Below, one piece after another: positions 39,074 through 50,500 of a stretch of DNA of 64,000 nt. The notes below the pieces were generated by a model. That model was given only the letters and a program-made list of their open reading frames with translations. It was not told the DNA's origin and ran no database searches. This DNA comes from Alphaproteobacteria bacterium (GTDB lineage Bacteria > Pseudomonadota > Alphaproteobacteria > Rhodospirillales > Casp-alpha2). Location: positions 1-64,000 of the forward strand of contig JAJRRU010000012.1 in assembly GCA_024279135.1 (NCBI GenBank), read 5' to 3'. Positions within the stretch are counted from its first letter, which is position 1; every line of letters starts with the position of its first letter. The translations under genes and the position numbers were made by a program.

Positions 39074-39844
39074 ATGGCACAGCTAGAGATTATCCAAATT
39101 CCCGTTTTAAATGATAACTACATCTATTTGGCTCATGAGCCCACTTCCGGTGCAACGGCTGTCGTCGACCCAGCTGTCGCCGGTCCGGTTCTCGATGCAG
39201 CATTGAAGCGCGGGTGGACCATCAGCCACATTATCAACACTCACTATCACGGCGATCACACCGGCGGGAACCTCGAAATCAAGCAGGAAACCGGCTGTAC
39301 CATCATCGGCTCAGGCATAGAAAGCGACCGCACGCCGGGCATTGATCGCCATGTCGGCGATGGTGAGACCATCATGATCGGCAATGCTGGCGGTGTTGTA
39401 TTTGATGTGCCGGGCCATACCGCTGGTCATGTTGCCTATTGGTTTGAGGACTCAGACGCTCTGTTTTGTGGCGATACACTGTTCGCCCTTGGCTGCGGAC
39501 GCCTGTTCGAAGGTTCGGCCACCGAGATGTGGGCCTCACTTTCAAAACTGAAAGCCCTGCCTGATGCCACGAAAATCTATTGTGCCCACGAATACACCCA
39601 AGCCAATGGCCGGTTTGCCCTGTCGGTGGAACCGGATAATACGGCCCTTGTGACCCGTATGAAAGAGATCGATGCGAAACGGCTTAAAGGAATTTCAACC
39701 GTGCCATCAAATTTACGCGAAGAACGCGAGACAAATCCGTTTCTGCGTCCCGACAGCCCGGACCTGCAACGAACAATCGGTATGCCGGGAGGCGATCTGG
39801 TAGAGGTCTTTGCGGAAACCCGCAGACTAAAAAATAACTTTTAG
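39074..39844 (+). CDS. gloB: Hydroxyacylglutathione hydrolase (glyoxalase II)
   Basis: Started at the ATG at 39074 the protein has 256 residues, the normal glyoxalase II length. The metal-binding motif THYHGDHTGG has His57, His59, Asp61 and His62, and the later FDVPGHTAGHVAYW, FCGDTLFALGCGRLFEG and YCAHEYTQAN segments carry the remaining ligands. It hydrolyses S-D-lactoylglutathione in methylglyoxal detoxification. It converges on the rRNA methylase gene; their stops are adjacent. Confidence 0.93.
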   Translation: MAQLEIIQIPVLNDNYIYLAHEPTSGATAVVDPAVAGPVLDAALKRGWTISHIINTHYHGDHTGGNLEIKQETGCTIIGSGIESDRTPGIDRHVGDGETIMIGNAGGVVFDVPGHTAGHVAYWFEDSDALFCGDTLFALGCGRLFEGSATEMWASLSKLKALPDATKIYCAHEYTQANGRFALSVEPDNTALVTRMKEIDAKRLKGISTVPSNLREERETNPFLRPDSPDLQRTIGMPGGDLVEVFAETRRLKNNF

Positions 39845-41263
39845 CTAACCTGCCACCACCCGATTGAACAGGCCGACCACTTCCACATGGGCCGACCACT
39901 TGAACTGATCAACCGGCACCACGTTGTCCAGCGTGTATCCTGCGTTACACAAAATCGCCGCGTCACGGGCAAAACTTGCCGGATCACAAGATACCATAAT
40001 CACACGGCCAACCGAGGATCCCGCCAATTCACGGGACTGGGCTTCGGCTCCGGCGCGCGGCGGGTTGACGATTACCACATCGAACGCGCCCAACTCAAAA
40101 GCATTCAAGGGATTCTTGAACAGGTTACGAACCTCTGTACGAACCGGTTTAAGACCTGTAGTAAAACGGCGGGCATCGTCCAGAGCAGCAATGGCGGTGA
40201 TATTGTTATCGGCGGCATAAACCGGCATCCGATGGGCCAGCCGCAACGCAAACGGACCAACACCACTAAACAGATCGGCGAGCGAGCCAACCGCCTGCCC
40301 GACGTACTGATCCACCAATCGGGCAATAATTTCCTCACCGGCAGTTGTGGCTTGCAAGAACCCGCCAGGCGGTGGTGTGACATGCGCAGTCCCCATAGCC
40401 AGCCATGGTTTTCGACGTTCAACAACAATCTCGCCTGCCAGGGAAACACGCGCCAGATCATAGTGCTCGGCACAGTCAGCCAGATCAGCAAACATCTCAT
40501 ATCCGGTGGCCTGAATACCGGAAATATGGCAATCCAGGCCCTCGGCTGTCTCGGTGAAGCTCATGCCCAGATCCCGGCCCGATCGGCGCGCCGTCTCACC
40601 CAACGCATCGGCCAGGGCGCGGGCCAGCGGGGTAACATCCGCCAAGTCCTGCACCACAATAGGGCAACTTTCCAGATCGAGTATCTGGTGGGTACCGGCC
40701 GTCATAAAACCGATTTTCCAACTGTTTTTTGTGGCACGCACGTGCAGGCTTATCCGCCGGCGGCCCTTACCGTGGGCATCGATCAAGGGCGCAACCGTCA
40801 CGGAGAGCCCTTTGTTTTCAAGTGCGGTGACAACGATATTTCGTTTCCAGTTGTGGTAGGGTGTTTCGGCGAGGTGTTGCATGACACAACCGCCACAACG
40901 GGTATAGATCGCACAAAATGGGGTTACGCGATCAGGCGATGGCTCAATGATATCCAGCAAGCTGACTTCATCACCAATTCGCAAAACCCTGACAACTTCG
41001 CCGGGCAGGGCAAACGGTACAAAACAGCGCTCTGAGCCCGAATGACTTTGGGTCTGTCCTTCATGACCGCCCCTGGTTTCGATCCGGCCAACCCCATGGC
41101 CATGGCGACCAAGCTCGGCAATCGTGAGCGTAACATTGATAGGCGGAAGGGGTGAGGTCGCACGCCTTTGCTTTGAGCGTGGACGTTTTGACTGATCGGA
41201 ATGTGGCCCGTTACGACCCCGTTTGCGATACCGGTTATTTTTCACTCTGTTATTTATACCCAA
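39845..41263 (-). CDS. RNA (uracil-5-)-methyltransferase, RlmD/TrmA family
   Basis: The 472-residue protein has a very basic N-terminal tail (1-40), a TRAM-like domain, and a [4Fe-4S] ligand set Cys117-X5-Cys123-X2-Cys126 with Cys200 (LESCP). The SAM site LFSGVGPFAL is at 331-340 and the catalytic Cys426 is in MVSCDPASFARD. Related enzymes put m5U at 1939 or 747 of 23S rRNA or 54 of tRNA; which one applies cannot be told from sequence alone. Confidence 0.87.
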   Translation of the reverse strand: MGINNRVKNNRYRKRGRNGPHSDQSKRPRSKQRRATSPLPPINVTLTIAELGRHGHGVGRIETRGGHEGQTQSHSGSERCFVPFALPGEVVRVLRIGDEVSLLDIIEPSPDRVTPFCAIYTRCGGCVMQHLAETPYHNWKRNIVVTALENKGLSVTVAPLIDAHGKGRRRISLHVRATKNSWKIGFMTAGTHQILDLESCPIVVQDLADVTPLARALADALGETARRSGRDLGMSFTETAEGLDCHISGIQATGYEMFADLADCAEHYDLARVSLAGEIVVERRKPWLAMGTAHVTPPPGGFLQATTAGEEIIARLVDQYVGQAVGSLADLFSGVGPFALRLAHRMPVYAADNNITAIAALDDARRFTTGLKPVRTEVRNLFKNPLNAFELGAFDVVIVNPPRAGAEAQSRELAGSSVGRVIMVSCDPASFARDAAILCNAGYTLDNVVPVDQFKWSAHVEVVGLFNRVVAG

Positions 41264-41313
41264 TTATTTAAGGGCGACACCATAACCACCCGGTTTTATA
41301 CCACAGTACACAA

Positions 41314-41583
41314 TTAAAGATTCATCACCTTATAAATGATTTCAATCTGTGACTTGTTCTTAAAGATAGTTTTCCTGGAGCGAAAGCGCCATTTGATGTT
41401 CAATGACAAATAAATCAATACGCTGATAATCAGGAACATGACGATAAAAGCCACATACGGATTTCCGTTGGGAATACCATTAAACATATTCGCCCAGGAT
41501 AACCACAACTTCTGAATAAATATAACACTGGATGTAAACATCATCATATTCCTTTCGATAACCCCGCCACCGTTGCAATCCAT
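41314..41583 (-). CDS. Small membrane protein, uncertain
   Basis: An 89-codon frame with one strong membrane segment (about residues 44-63, PYVAFIVMFLIISVLIYLSL) and a basic C-terminal part. GAAAGGAA stands just before the ATGs that begin the MMMF segment, so translation probably starts at residue 12-14 rather than at 41583. I recognise no family. Confidence 0.45.
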   Translation of the reverse strand: MDCNGGGVIERNMMMFTSSVIFIQKLWLSWANMFNGIPNGNPYVAFIVMFLIISVLIYLSLNIKWRFRSRKTIFKNKSQIEIIYKVMNL

Positions 41584-41742
41584 GCTTTAGGCCGGTTGTT
41601 TTGCGTTGCCACCGTTTCCGGTGGGTTGCCTTTTCGTTTGAATTCGATCGTCGCTAATCATTGTGTCTATAGAAGATAATAACCGCCCTGCCCCATACAT
41701 GCAGTGTCGATCATCACACTTTCATGAAGCAGTATTCGTAAT

Positions 41743-41772
41743 CCGTCACGAGGCCGTCACGAGGCCGTCACG
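41743..41772. repeat. Short tandem direct repeat CCGTCACGAGG
   Basis: The 11-base unit CCGTCACGAGG occurs twice in a row (41743-41753, 41754-41764), followed by a partial third (CCGTCACG). It lies just after the FadE stop, which is at 41791 on the other strand. No function is apparent. Confidence 0.8.
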
Positions 41773-41790
41773 CAAGCAGTTAAATATTAT

Positions 41791-44079
41791 TCAGCGCATC
41801 TTGTTATAGCTGTCGGGGTCGAAATCACTGACCTGAATAACGTCTTCACGTAACATTTCGGCTTCGATAATCAGACCATGCTCCAGGGATGAGATAATGC
41901 CTTTTTCAAGAGCCTGGTAAGCCATTTCTGAGGTCGTGGCCTTGTCCAACTGTCCGGCACGGCGCGCCTGATCAACTTTGCTGTGCGCGGAGCCCGCCGT
42001 CAGCACACAGGTATAGGCATGGTCTAATGCGCCAAGGCCCGGTTCACCAGGGCCGGGGATATAGATATCGCTGGTCAGTGCATCGCGGACATCGCTGTGA
42101 TTTGTTATTGCATCAACCACACCGTCAGTTTGCCGGTCCGTCACAGAGGCCCGCCCAATACCAAGCGGGAAAATCAATATGTGTGCAAACCCGGCGGCAA
42201 ACCGGTTGGGCAGATTGGCGAGCACCCCTTGCAAGGCACCTTCAACTTGCTTCAGGGCATAAACACATGTCCAGTCAAGCAAGGCACGTTCGCCTTGCGG
42301 GCGGCCGCTATCATGAAAATGTTTTAATGTCGCTGTTGCCAGGAACATCCAGGCAAAGGCATCTGACAACCGGCCGCTGAGATATTCCTTGCGTTTCAAA
42401 GCGCCACCCAGGGTTCCCAGAGCCACATCAGACAGCAATGCAAACGCGGCCGAATATCGCCCGATGTCTTTGTAATACCGGGCCTCAAACCCGCTAACGG
42501 GCGAGTTTGCCAGTGCTCCGCTGGAAATCGCCAACACGAAGCTGCGCACAGCATTTTTCGTTATGTGGCCCACATGACCGAAAAACGCCGTATCAAAAGC
42601 CTGCACATCGTGCTTCTTTACGGCTTCCATCTCGGCCAGCACGAAGGGATGACAACGCATCACACCCTGACCAAAAATAATCAATGAGCGGGTCAGAATA
42701 TTGGCCCCTTCGACCGTAATACCGATGGGGATGGCACTATAGGGACGGGCAAATATATTTCCTCGGCCCCGGCAAATGGCCGATCCGGCATGAATATCCA
42801 TGGCATCATTGATGCAAAGTCTTGAGCCTTCGGTAAGATATGCCTTGGCGATGGCTGAAACCACAGACGGTTTTTCACCAGCGTCTATGGCCCCGAAACC
42901 AAGCCTGCGTACAGCGTTCATGAAATAGGCATGTCCGGCTATGCGGGCCAGCGGTTCACGCACGCCCTCGAACTTTCCAATCGGCATGCCGAACTGTTCA
43001 CGCACCATGGCATAGGCACTCGTTGAGCGGGCGGCTAACTGGGCTGCACCGACGGCTTGCGAGGGCAAGGAAATGCTGCGACCGGCGGCCAGGGATTCCA
43101 TTAACATGCGCCAACCCATGCCAGCACCATCCACCCCCCCGATGATATAATCGAGCGGCACAAAGATATCCTTGCCCCGAACCGGACCGTTCAGAAACGG
43201 CACACCCATAGGATCGTGACGGTTGCCGATCTCCATACCCGGTGTATCGCGAGGTATCAGTGCACAAGTGATACCGATTTCTTCCTGCTCGCCCAGCAAA
43301 CCGTCAGGGTCCTGCAATCGAAAGGCCAGCCCGACAACACTGGCGACGGGGGCAAGGGTAATATAACGCTTGTTGAAGGTCAGGCGCATTCCGGTTGTTT
43401 TTTTACCTTTCCATGTGCCTTTACAGACAATACCCACGCTTGATCCATTGGCCGCATCGCTGCCAGCTCCCGGTTCGGTTAGGGCAAAACAGGGCACATC
43501 CTTGCCAGTCGCCAGCCTTGGCAGATAATGCTTTTTCTGTTTTTCCGTGCCATAGTGCAATAACAGCTCACCCGGCCCCAAAGAATTTGGCACCATCACG
43601 GTAATGGCGGCTGTGACGCTGCGGCTTGATAGTTTCGTGATTACGGCCGAATGGGTATGGGCTGAAAATCCCAGACCACCATATTGCTTGGGAATAATCA
43701 TGCCGAAAAAACCATTTTTCTTGATGAAGTCCCAGACTTTTGGTGGCAGGTCGCGATCCTGAAAAATCTGCCAGTCATCGAGCATGGCACACAATTCATC
43801 CACTGGACCATCGAGGAAAGCCTGCTCCTCGGCGCTCAGGGGGGCTATCTTGAAATCCAGCAATTTCGACCAGTTCGGCTTGCCGGAGAACAACTCGCCA
43901 TCCCACCACACGGTTCCGGCTTCCAGCGCGATGCGCTCGGTATCGCCCATGGTCGGCAAAATACGTCCAACCATTTTCATGATCGGCGCAGACACCAATA
44001 ATTGTCTCAACGATGGAATAACAAAAAGCGCTATAAGTCCGACGACGAGAATAAGTAGAATGATGCTTGATGTGCTCAT
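41791..44079 (-). CDS. fadE: Acyl-CoA dehydrogenase, FadE type
   Basis: The 762-residue protein is the large, membrane-attached FadE form: an N-terminal membrane helix (about 4-30) and then the acyl-CoA dehydrogenase fold with CFALTEPGAGSDAAN, TCALIPRDTPGMEIG and a long C-terminal extension (beyond about residue 560) typical of FadE rather than the 380-residue type. It does the first oxidation of fatty acid beta-oxidation, passing electrons to ETF. It is the last of four tightly spaced leftward genes and starts five bases after fadN. Confidence 0.92.
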   Translation of the reverse strand: MSTSSIILLILVVGLIALFVIPSLRQLLVSAPIMKMVGRILPTMGDTERIALEAGTVWWDGELFSGKPNWSKLLDFKIAPLSAEEQAFLDGPVDELCAMLDDWQIFQDRDLPPKVWDFIKKNGFFGMIIPKQYGGLGFSAHTHSAVITKLSSRSVTAAITVMVPNSLGPGELLLHYGTEKQKKHYLPRLATGKDVPCFALTEPGAGSDAANGSSVGIVCKGTWKGKKTTGMRLTFNKRYITLAPVASVVGLAFRLQDPDGLLGEQEEIGITCALIPRDTPGMEIGNRHDPMGVPFLNGPVRGKDIFVPLDYIIGGVDGAGMGWRMLMESLAAGRSISLPSQAVGAAQLAARSTSAYAMVREQFGMPIGKFEGVREPLARIAGHAYFMNAVRRLGFGAIDAGEKPSVVSAIAKAYLTEGSRLCINDAMDIHAGSAICRGRGNIFARPYSAIPIGITVEGANILTRSLIIFGQGVMRCHPFVLAEMEAVKKHDVQAFDTAFFGHVGHITKNAVRSFVLAISSGALANSPVSGFEARYYKDIGRYSAAFALLSDVALGTLGGALKRKEYLSGRLSDAFAWMFLATATLKHFHDSGRPQGERALLDWTCVYALKQVEGALQGVLANLPNRFAAGFAHILIFPLGIGRASVTDRQTDGVVDAITNHSDVRDALTSDIYIPGPGEPGLGALDHAYTCVLTAGSAHSKVDQARRAGQLDKATTSEMAYQALEKGIISSLEHGLIIEAEMLREDVIQVSDFDPDSYNKMR

Positions 44080-44084
44080 GATAT

Positions 44085-46391
44085 TTAATTCCTCAACGGC
44101 TTGCCTTTTTTCAACATATGCTCAACCCGGTCGCGGGTATTACGGGTACGGGCCAGGACCAGTATGGCGTCTCGTTCCAGTTCCAACACCCGAGCTTCCG
44201 AAACCGTATCCAGCGCGTCCGTATTGCCCCCACTGAGCACAAATGCCAGCTCTCCGGCGATCACACCATCATGGGGCGAAGCCACACCCTTGCTGATGAA
44301 ATCGCGCACGGCCAAGGCCAGTGCGGTTCGACCCGTGGGACCGGGCAGACGCAAATCATACGGTTCGGGCGGGCTGTATCCCTCGGCCATATCCAAGGCG
44401 CGTGCCTTGGCTGCGGCGAGCACCCGGTCGCGGTTCATGACCACCCCGTCAGACTGACGCAGGAATAAAAAGTCCCGGGCTTCCATGGCCGATGTTGCGA
44501 CCTGGGCCATGGCGATGGTCTCAAAGGCTTTCATGACCGGCGGCATGGGGCCACCGGGGCGTTTTTTATGCTGGCTCCACCGGCCCAGCAATTCCTTGCA
44601 GCCACCCCAGCCGGGAACAATCCCCACACCGGCTTCGACCAACCCGGTATAAGTTTCCGCATGAGCTTCGATAGCATCACAATGGAGCAATATCTCGCAC
44701 CCGCCACCCAACGCCATGCCGCTGGGCGCGCCCACCACCGGGAAAGGAGCAAAACGCATATTCTGGAAAGTATCCTGACCCCGTTTCAGCATCCAGCGAA
44801 CAAAAGGCCAAAGCCGGAACTTCGCCCCGTAGAGCAACATGGCTATGTTAGCCCCGACGGAAAAATTAGTTCCCTCGTTATAGATCACCAAACCTTTGAA
44901 ACCTTTCTCGGGTAATTGGCGGATCGCCTTGTTGATCATCCACAAGATAAACGGGTTCAGTGAATTCATCTTGGAGGTAAATTCCAGACACGCGATACCA
45001 TCGCCAATATCCCACAGGGCACAGGATATATTTTTCGCGATGGGCGGTCCGGCCAGTTTGGTGTCTTTCAGCAACAACACCCCATCGGGGCGTTTAATAT
45101 CTTGGTAACTGCCAGCGACAAACTGCTGGTGGTGTCCATTGTTTGTTCGGAAAAACGTGCCGCTACCCACGTCCTCAAGCAGGGATGGAACGGATTTACC
45201 CGATTGTTTCAAAGCATCTGCCAGCCACGCCGGACCGAGCTGATCGATCAGTTCAAACGGGCCGAATTTCCAGTTATAGCCCAGCCGCATGGCCTGATCC
45301 ACGGCCTCTGGATCATCGGCAATTTCCGGCACCAGAGACGCCGCATAGGCCAATGTAGGCACCAGCACGGAGCGGGCATAACGTCCCGCCGCACTATCGT
45401 GATCCAGGGTCGCTCGCAGGCCGCCCTTTTTGGCGACGTTTGCTGCTTCTGGCCGGGGCCTTTGGGCGGTGGCATACTCACCGGATTGCAAATCAATCAC
45501 TTCCTTGACCTTATCACCACCAGCCGTGTTCAACCGGTAAAACCCACCCTTGCCTTTGCGACCGGTATATCCGTCTTCGATCATACGGTTCACCAGATCG
45601 GGAGCCTCGCCAAGCTCGTGAAACCCATCGCCTTTTGGCAAAGTGGCCCGGAAACTGGTCAGAATATGGGGTAGCAGATCAAGTCCCACCAAATCGATCA
45701 GCCCGAAAATCCCGGTCCGGGGAATGCCTGCTGGCCGACCCAGCACGGCGTCGGCCTGTTCGACCCCCACGGATTGGGCAAAGGCTCCGGTGACCGCGGC
45801 ATGAAGCCAGAACGTGCCAATACGATTGGCGATGAAGCCGGGTGTGTCCTTTGCCGTGACCACACTCTTGCCCATATGACTATCGCTAAAATCGATAATT
45901 CGGCGCTTGGCTGCGGGATCGATATCCGGGGCCGTGACGATTTCCAGCAGCCGCATATAGCGTGGCGGGTTGAAAAAATGAGTGATCATAAACCGCCGTT
46001 TCAAATCCTCATCCATACCCTCGGTCAGTACCGCCAGTGGCAGGGTCGAGGTATTGGAACTGATAACAGCGTCATGTTTCAAATGGGGTTTGAGCGAGGC
46101 ATAAAGTGCCTGTTTAATATCAGGTCTTTCGATAATCGCTTCGATGATCCAGTCACATTCGGCGATCAGGCCAAGATCATCGACCGTGCTTCCGGCGGTT
46201 ATCTTTTTAGCCAACGAAGGATGCATAAACGCGGCGGGCTTGGCCTTTGCCATTTTTGAAATTGCACCTTGCGCAGCGCCTGCCACAACATCAAGCAATA
46301 CCACACTGGCACCGGCATTGGCGGCCTGGGCGGCGATCCCGGCACCCATGACCCCGGCACCGATGACGCAGATTTTTTCTATTTCCGTCAT
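44085..46391 (-). CDS. fadN: FadN-type 3-hydroxyacyl-CoA dehydrogenase / enoyl-CoA hydratase
   Basis: Started at the ATG at 46391 (overlapping the thiolase stop by four bases) the protein has 768 residues. The dehydrogenase half comes first: NAD site GAGVMGAGIA (11-20), SSNTSTLPL, and ITHFFNPPRYM. The hydratase half follows (about 430-660) with NFSVGANIAMLLYG and PSGMALGGGCEILLHCD. This order is opposite to FadB/FadJ of enterics and equals FadN of Bacillus. With thiolase and FadE it forms a fadN-fadA-fadE set. Confidence 0.9.
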   Translation of the reverse strand: MTEIEKICVIGAGVMGAGIAAQAANAGASVVLLDVVAGAAQGAISKMAKAKPAAFMHPSLAKKITAGSTVDDLGLIAECDWIIEAIIERPDIKQALYASLKPHLKHDAVISSNTSTLPLAVLTEGMDEDLKRRFMITHFFNPPRYMRLLEIVTAPDIDPAAKRRIIDFSDSHMGKSVVTAKDTPGFIANRIGTFWLHAAVTGAFAQSVGVEQADAVLGRPAGIPRTGIFGLIDLVGLDLLPHILTSFRATLPKGDGFHELGEAPDLVNRMIEDGYTGRKGKGGFYRLNTAGGDKVKEVIDLQSGEYATAQRPRPEAANVAKKGGLRATLDHDSAAGRYARSVLVPTLAYAASLVPEIADDPEAVDQAMRLGYNWKFGPFELIDQLGPAWLADALKQSGKSVPSLLEDVGSGTFFRTNNGHHQQFVAGSYQDIKRPDGVLLLKDTKLAGPPIAKNISCALWDIGDGIACLEFTSKMNSLNPFILWMINKAIRQLPEKGFKGLVIYNEGTNFSVGANIAMLLYGAKFRLWPFVRWMLKRGQDTFQNMRFAPFPVVGAPSGMALGGGCEILLHCDAIEAHAETYTGLVEAGVGIVPGWGGCKELLGRWSQHKKRPGGPMPPVMKAFETIAMAQVATSAMEARDFLFLRQSDGVVMNRDRVLAAAKARALDMAEGYSPPEPYDLRLPGPTGRTALALAVRDFISKGVASPHDGVIAGELAFVLSGGNTDALDTVSEARVLELERDAILVLARTRNTRDRVEHMLKKGKPLRN

Positions 46392-47539
46392 GAGATAGAT
46401 TCCAGCACGGTGGCAATTCCCTGACCACCACCAATGCACTGGGACGCCAGGCCATACCGGCCCCGCTGACGTTTGAGAATTTGGGCGGCTTTGGCGGTAA
46501 TGCGCGCACCCGTCGCACCCAGAGGATGGCCGATAGCCAAAGCCCCGCCATCAATATTAATCTTCGAGCGATCCAGACCCAGATCGGCTATAGAGGCCAG
46601 TGACTGGCTGGAAAATGCTTCGTTCAACTCGATAACATCCAGATCGTCCACCGTGATGCCAGCCCGTTCCAGGGCTTTTTGTGATGAAGCAACCGGACCG
46701 ATGCCCATGATCTCCGGTTTGCAGCCCGACACAGCAACGGACCTGATGCGGGCAAGCGGTTCGATAGAATTCTTCTCGGCATATTCTTCGGTGGTCACCA
46801 GCACCGCCACGGCCCCATCGGTCAACGGTGAGGACGTTCCAGCCGTCACCGATCCGGTTTCGCTAAAAGCCGGTTTTAACTCAGCCAATCCGTAACTGGT
46901 GGTGCCTTCGCGAATACAGCCATCCAGACGAACCTCGCCAGTATCGGTTTTAATGGGAACAATTTCATCGGACAACCGACCCAACGAAATGGCCTCGACG
47001 GCTTTTTCGTGACTGGTGACGGCGAAAGCGTCCTGTTCCTCGCGGCTGATGTTATATTTTTCGGCAATGTTTTCAGCGGTTTCGCCCATGCCCATATAGG
47101 CTTGCGGGTAACGCTCATACAGCCCCGGATGGGGCATGGGGTTAAACCCGGTCAGCGGGACCCGCGACATGGACTCCACACCGGCACAGATATAAGCCTC
47201 GCCGGCACCCAACTGCATGGCGCCGGCCGCCATATGGATGGCTTGCATGGATGAGCCGCAGAACCGGTTCACCGTGGCCCCGGCCACACCCAGAGGAAGA
47301 TCAGAAAGAAACCCGATCAGGCGAGCCATGTTAAAACCCTGTTCACCCTCGGGGAACGCACAACCGACGATCAAATCCTCGATTTGATCGCCGTCCACCC
47401 CGGTACGCTGCAACAGAGCGCGGACCACCTGGGATGCCATTTCATCGGGACGAACACGGGCCAGTTCACCTTTGTATGCTGGGGTAAACGGAGAGCGGGC
47501 ATAACCGGCAATGACAACGGGTTTGGCAAAGGCAGACAT
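46388..47539 (-). CDS. fadA: Acetyl-CoA C-acyltransferase (3-ketoacyl-CoA thiolase)
   Basis: I start at the ATG at 47539 (383 residues), which has AGGAG at the right distance. Catalytic residues are Cys94 (NRFCGSSMQA), His338 (IGHPLGATGAR) and Cys368 (CIGGGQG). It cleaves 3-ketoacyl-CoA in the last step of beta-oxidation. It follows the big fusion gene by four bases and overlaps fadN by four. Confidence 0.94.
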   Translation of the reverse strand: MSAFAKPVVIAGYARSPFTPAYKGELARVRPDEMASQVVRALLQRTGVDGDQIEDLIVGCAFPEGEQGFNMARLIGFLSDLPLGVAGATVNRFCGSSMQAIHMAAGAMQLGAGEAYICAGVESMSRVPLTGFNPMPHPGLYERYPQAYMGMGETAENIAEKYNISREEQDAFAVTSHEKAVEAISLGRLSDEIVPIKTDTGEVRLDGCIREGTTSYGLAELKPAFSETGSVTAGTSSPLTDGAVAVLVTTEEYAEKNSIEPLARIRSVAVSGCKPEIMGIGPVASSQKALERAGITVDDLDVIELNEAFSSQSLASIADLGLDRSKINIDGGALAIGHPLGATGARITAKAAQILKRQRGRYGLASQCIGGGQGIATVLESIS

Positions 47540-47543
47540 GGGG

Positions 47544-50500
47544 TTAACTCCTGTTTTCTGCAACGAGTTCTTTTTTGGAAAGCTTACCGATCATGGTTTT
47601 CGGTAATTCATTACGAATTTCGACCGCAACCGGGCGTTCAATGGGGTTGAGGTTCTGGGCGACAATGTCCAGCAATTGCGGTCCATCGATGCTCGCACCG
47701 GCTTTAAGTTTGACAAAGGCCATAGGCGACTGACCACGATAGTCATCATCGATGCCGATCACCACAACCTCTTCTACATCGCTGTGTTGATAAAAGACTT
47801 CTTCGATTACGCGGGGATAAACCTTGAACCCCGAACAGATGATTACATCACTCAACCGGTCGGTCAGGAACAGGTATCCATCGTCATCACGGTATCCAAC
47901 ATCACCGGTTATCAACCAGCCGTCACGTAAAGCAGCACTGGTCTCAACGGGATTACCCCAGTATCCGGCCATAACCTGAGGCCCGCGAACCGTCAGAATT
48001 CCGCGAATGCCATCAGCCACAGGCCGCTCAGGATGGTCAATGTCGCGAATCTCGATCTCGGTCCAGTTCAGGGGCAGGCCGATAGAATCGGTTTTGTTTG
48101 GCCCATCTGGTGGATTACAGGTCAGCACCGGTGAAGTCTCCGACAACCCGTAACCCTCGACTACCACACAACCGGTTAGCTCCTCGAAGTTGGCCTTGAC
48201 CGCGCCGGGCAGAGGTGCGCCACCGGATATACAAAACCGGATAGAAGACAGATCATACTGTCCGATCTGCTCAAATCCACTGATGGCATTAAAAATTGTC
48301 GGTACCGCCGGGAATAATGTGGGTTTGCGGGCATCGATGGTCTTGAGCACGTCTTTAAGATTGAAACGTGGCAATAAAATCAGCTCAGATCCCGTGGCGA
48401 TGCCCAAATTCATGGCCGCGGTCATGGCGAACACATGGAAAAAAGGGATGGCGCATAAAATACGTTCACCGTCCGGGTCAACATCGCCCATCCATAGCTG
48501 AACCTGTTGGGTGTTGGCCGTGATATTGGCATGGCTCAACATGGCGCCCTTGGGTTTGCCCGTGGTGCCCCCGGTGTATTGCAACAAGGCTATATCGCGT
48601 TCCGGGTCGATTTCCACGCGCTGATACTTACTGCCCACCGAGGCCATTTGATCATAGGACAATATACGATCATCAAAGTTGATATCAGCGATCTGGTTGC
48701 GTTTGAAGGCCCGGAACAACAGTTCCTTGACCGGCGGCAGGGCGTCCGCCAGAGAACACACAACGATGTATTTCAGCGGGGTTCCCTGTAGGCCAGCCTT
48801 GACCTTTCGATAGATGGTTTTCAAATCCAGCGTCACCATGAGCACCGTTCCACTGTCAATAATCTGGTCGCGGATTTCCTCTTTGGTATAGAGCGGGTTG
48901 AAATTCACCACCGTCAACCCGATTTTCAGGGCGGCGTAATAGATAATGATATAATAGGGACAATTGGGCAGGCAGAGTCCGATGCGGTCGCCTTTTTCAA
49001 GGCCCAGTCTCTGAAGGCCCTTCGCGGCATGGGTGATGCTCTCGCCAATTTCTGCGTAGGTGCTGACCTTACCCAGAAAATCGACACACGGCCGCCCCGG
49101 CATCCGGGCCACCGTTTCGTCCAGAATGGCATAGACCGGTTTGACCTTTGGGTGAGGCGGTGGGTTATGGCGTGTCCATTGGCCTCGTAGTTTGCCGAGG
49201 CCGACGATAAAATCTGTTGTGATGGCACGGGTTTCACCCACATCATCATACAAAATACCGTGGTGCCGGGAAGACACCCAGTGCAGTTCTTTGCGGGTTG
49301 TACTCAGGATATCAAATATAGTGCGCGCACTGCTGGGGTCTACCACCGGGTCATTATCGCCTTGCAGAATCAAGGTAGGCACATCGATTTTTGGTAAATG
49401 TTTTTCCAACTCGGCGGTCAACAGGCGAAGGTGATACAGTCCGTGGATGGGAATGCTGTGATAATTGATATGAGGGTGCTCGGACTCGTTTTCGCGAAAT
49501 GGCATGACCCCTTCGAATGAGGGTAACAGGGCGGCCAGCTTGTTGATACCATGGACCAGCGGTACGAACGCCAGATTTAGGTTGCGGTAGGTATAGGGCG
49601 CCGATATGGACACCACACCGAGCAATTTTTGTGGCCTCTCGGCGGCCATCAACAAGGACAATGCACCACCCGCAGAAAAACCCACAACGACGATCTTGTC
49701 GGTGAAGGCCGATAAAATCCGGTAACCACGACGAACCGAGCTCAACCAGTCCTGCCAGCTGCGGGTTTTTAAATCCCACGGTGATGTGCCATGCCCGGCA
49801 AGCCGTACACCCATCACCGTCAAGCCCTGGTCATGCAGTTGTTTTCCGAAATCTTTCAGTTCGCCCGGTGCCGCGAGAAATCCGTGAACGAGAAGCACCC
49901 CTTTGCGAACAGTCTCGCCCTCGGGCTTTTTGTCACGGTCCTGATTATCAGCCAGCATAAGGTAGGGTGCGGCGCTCCGGGTAGCGGTTTCGGCGTCGTT
50001 GACCTCACGGTAGACATCCTTGGAATAATGTTCCCGGTTCCAAGCATGGGCCTTCAGTTCATCATCGAACATAAAATGGGCAAGTTCGCGCTCTGAAATA
50101 CTTGAACCAGTGTCCAGCACCCCTTCAATAATCCTGTGGATTTCAGTAATGGGGGCCACTTCATTGGCATAAACTACAACGGGGTTTTCGAGGCGTATTT
50201 CGTTATAATTAAAATCCACAGTGAGCTTATCCAAAAACCGATAGGTGTTGCGCGTCTTACCCACCAGTCCGGCGTGTTTACAGGTGCCGAGGAAGCGATC
50301 CAGCAGGGCATTATCACCATCCAGCAATCCGCGGTATCGGTCTGGCCACCTGAGGCTGCGATGTAAATAAATATCCGTTGCAGCCTGTAATTTTTTCAGG
50401 GCAAGGTAGAGCAGCCGGTGGAAATCATTAATCGAGATATCCATGCGCTTGCGCCGGATCAGGGCCAGGATCATACACGATGCCAGATGGCTAAGATTAA

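Noticed and set aside
39887-41035. A 382-codon open frame on the plus strand opposite the RlmD/TrmA-family gene
   Set aside because: The minus-strand gene has all catalytic and iron-sulfur ligands, so this frame is a shadow.
41743-41772. The short repeat as a CRISPR or integron-like element
   Set aside because: The unit is 11 bases with no spacers and fewer than three full copies.
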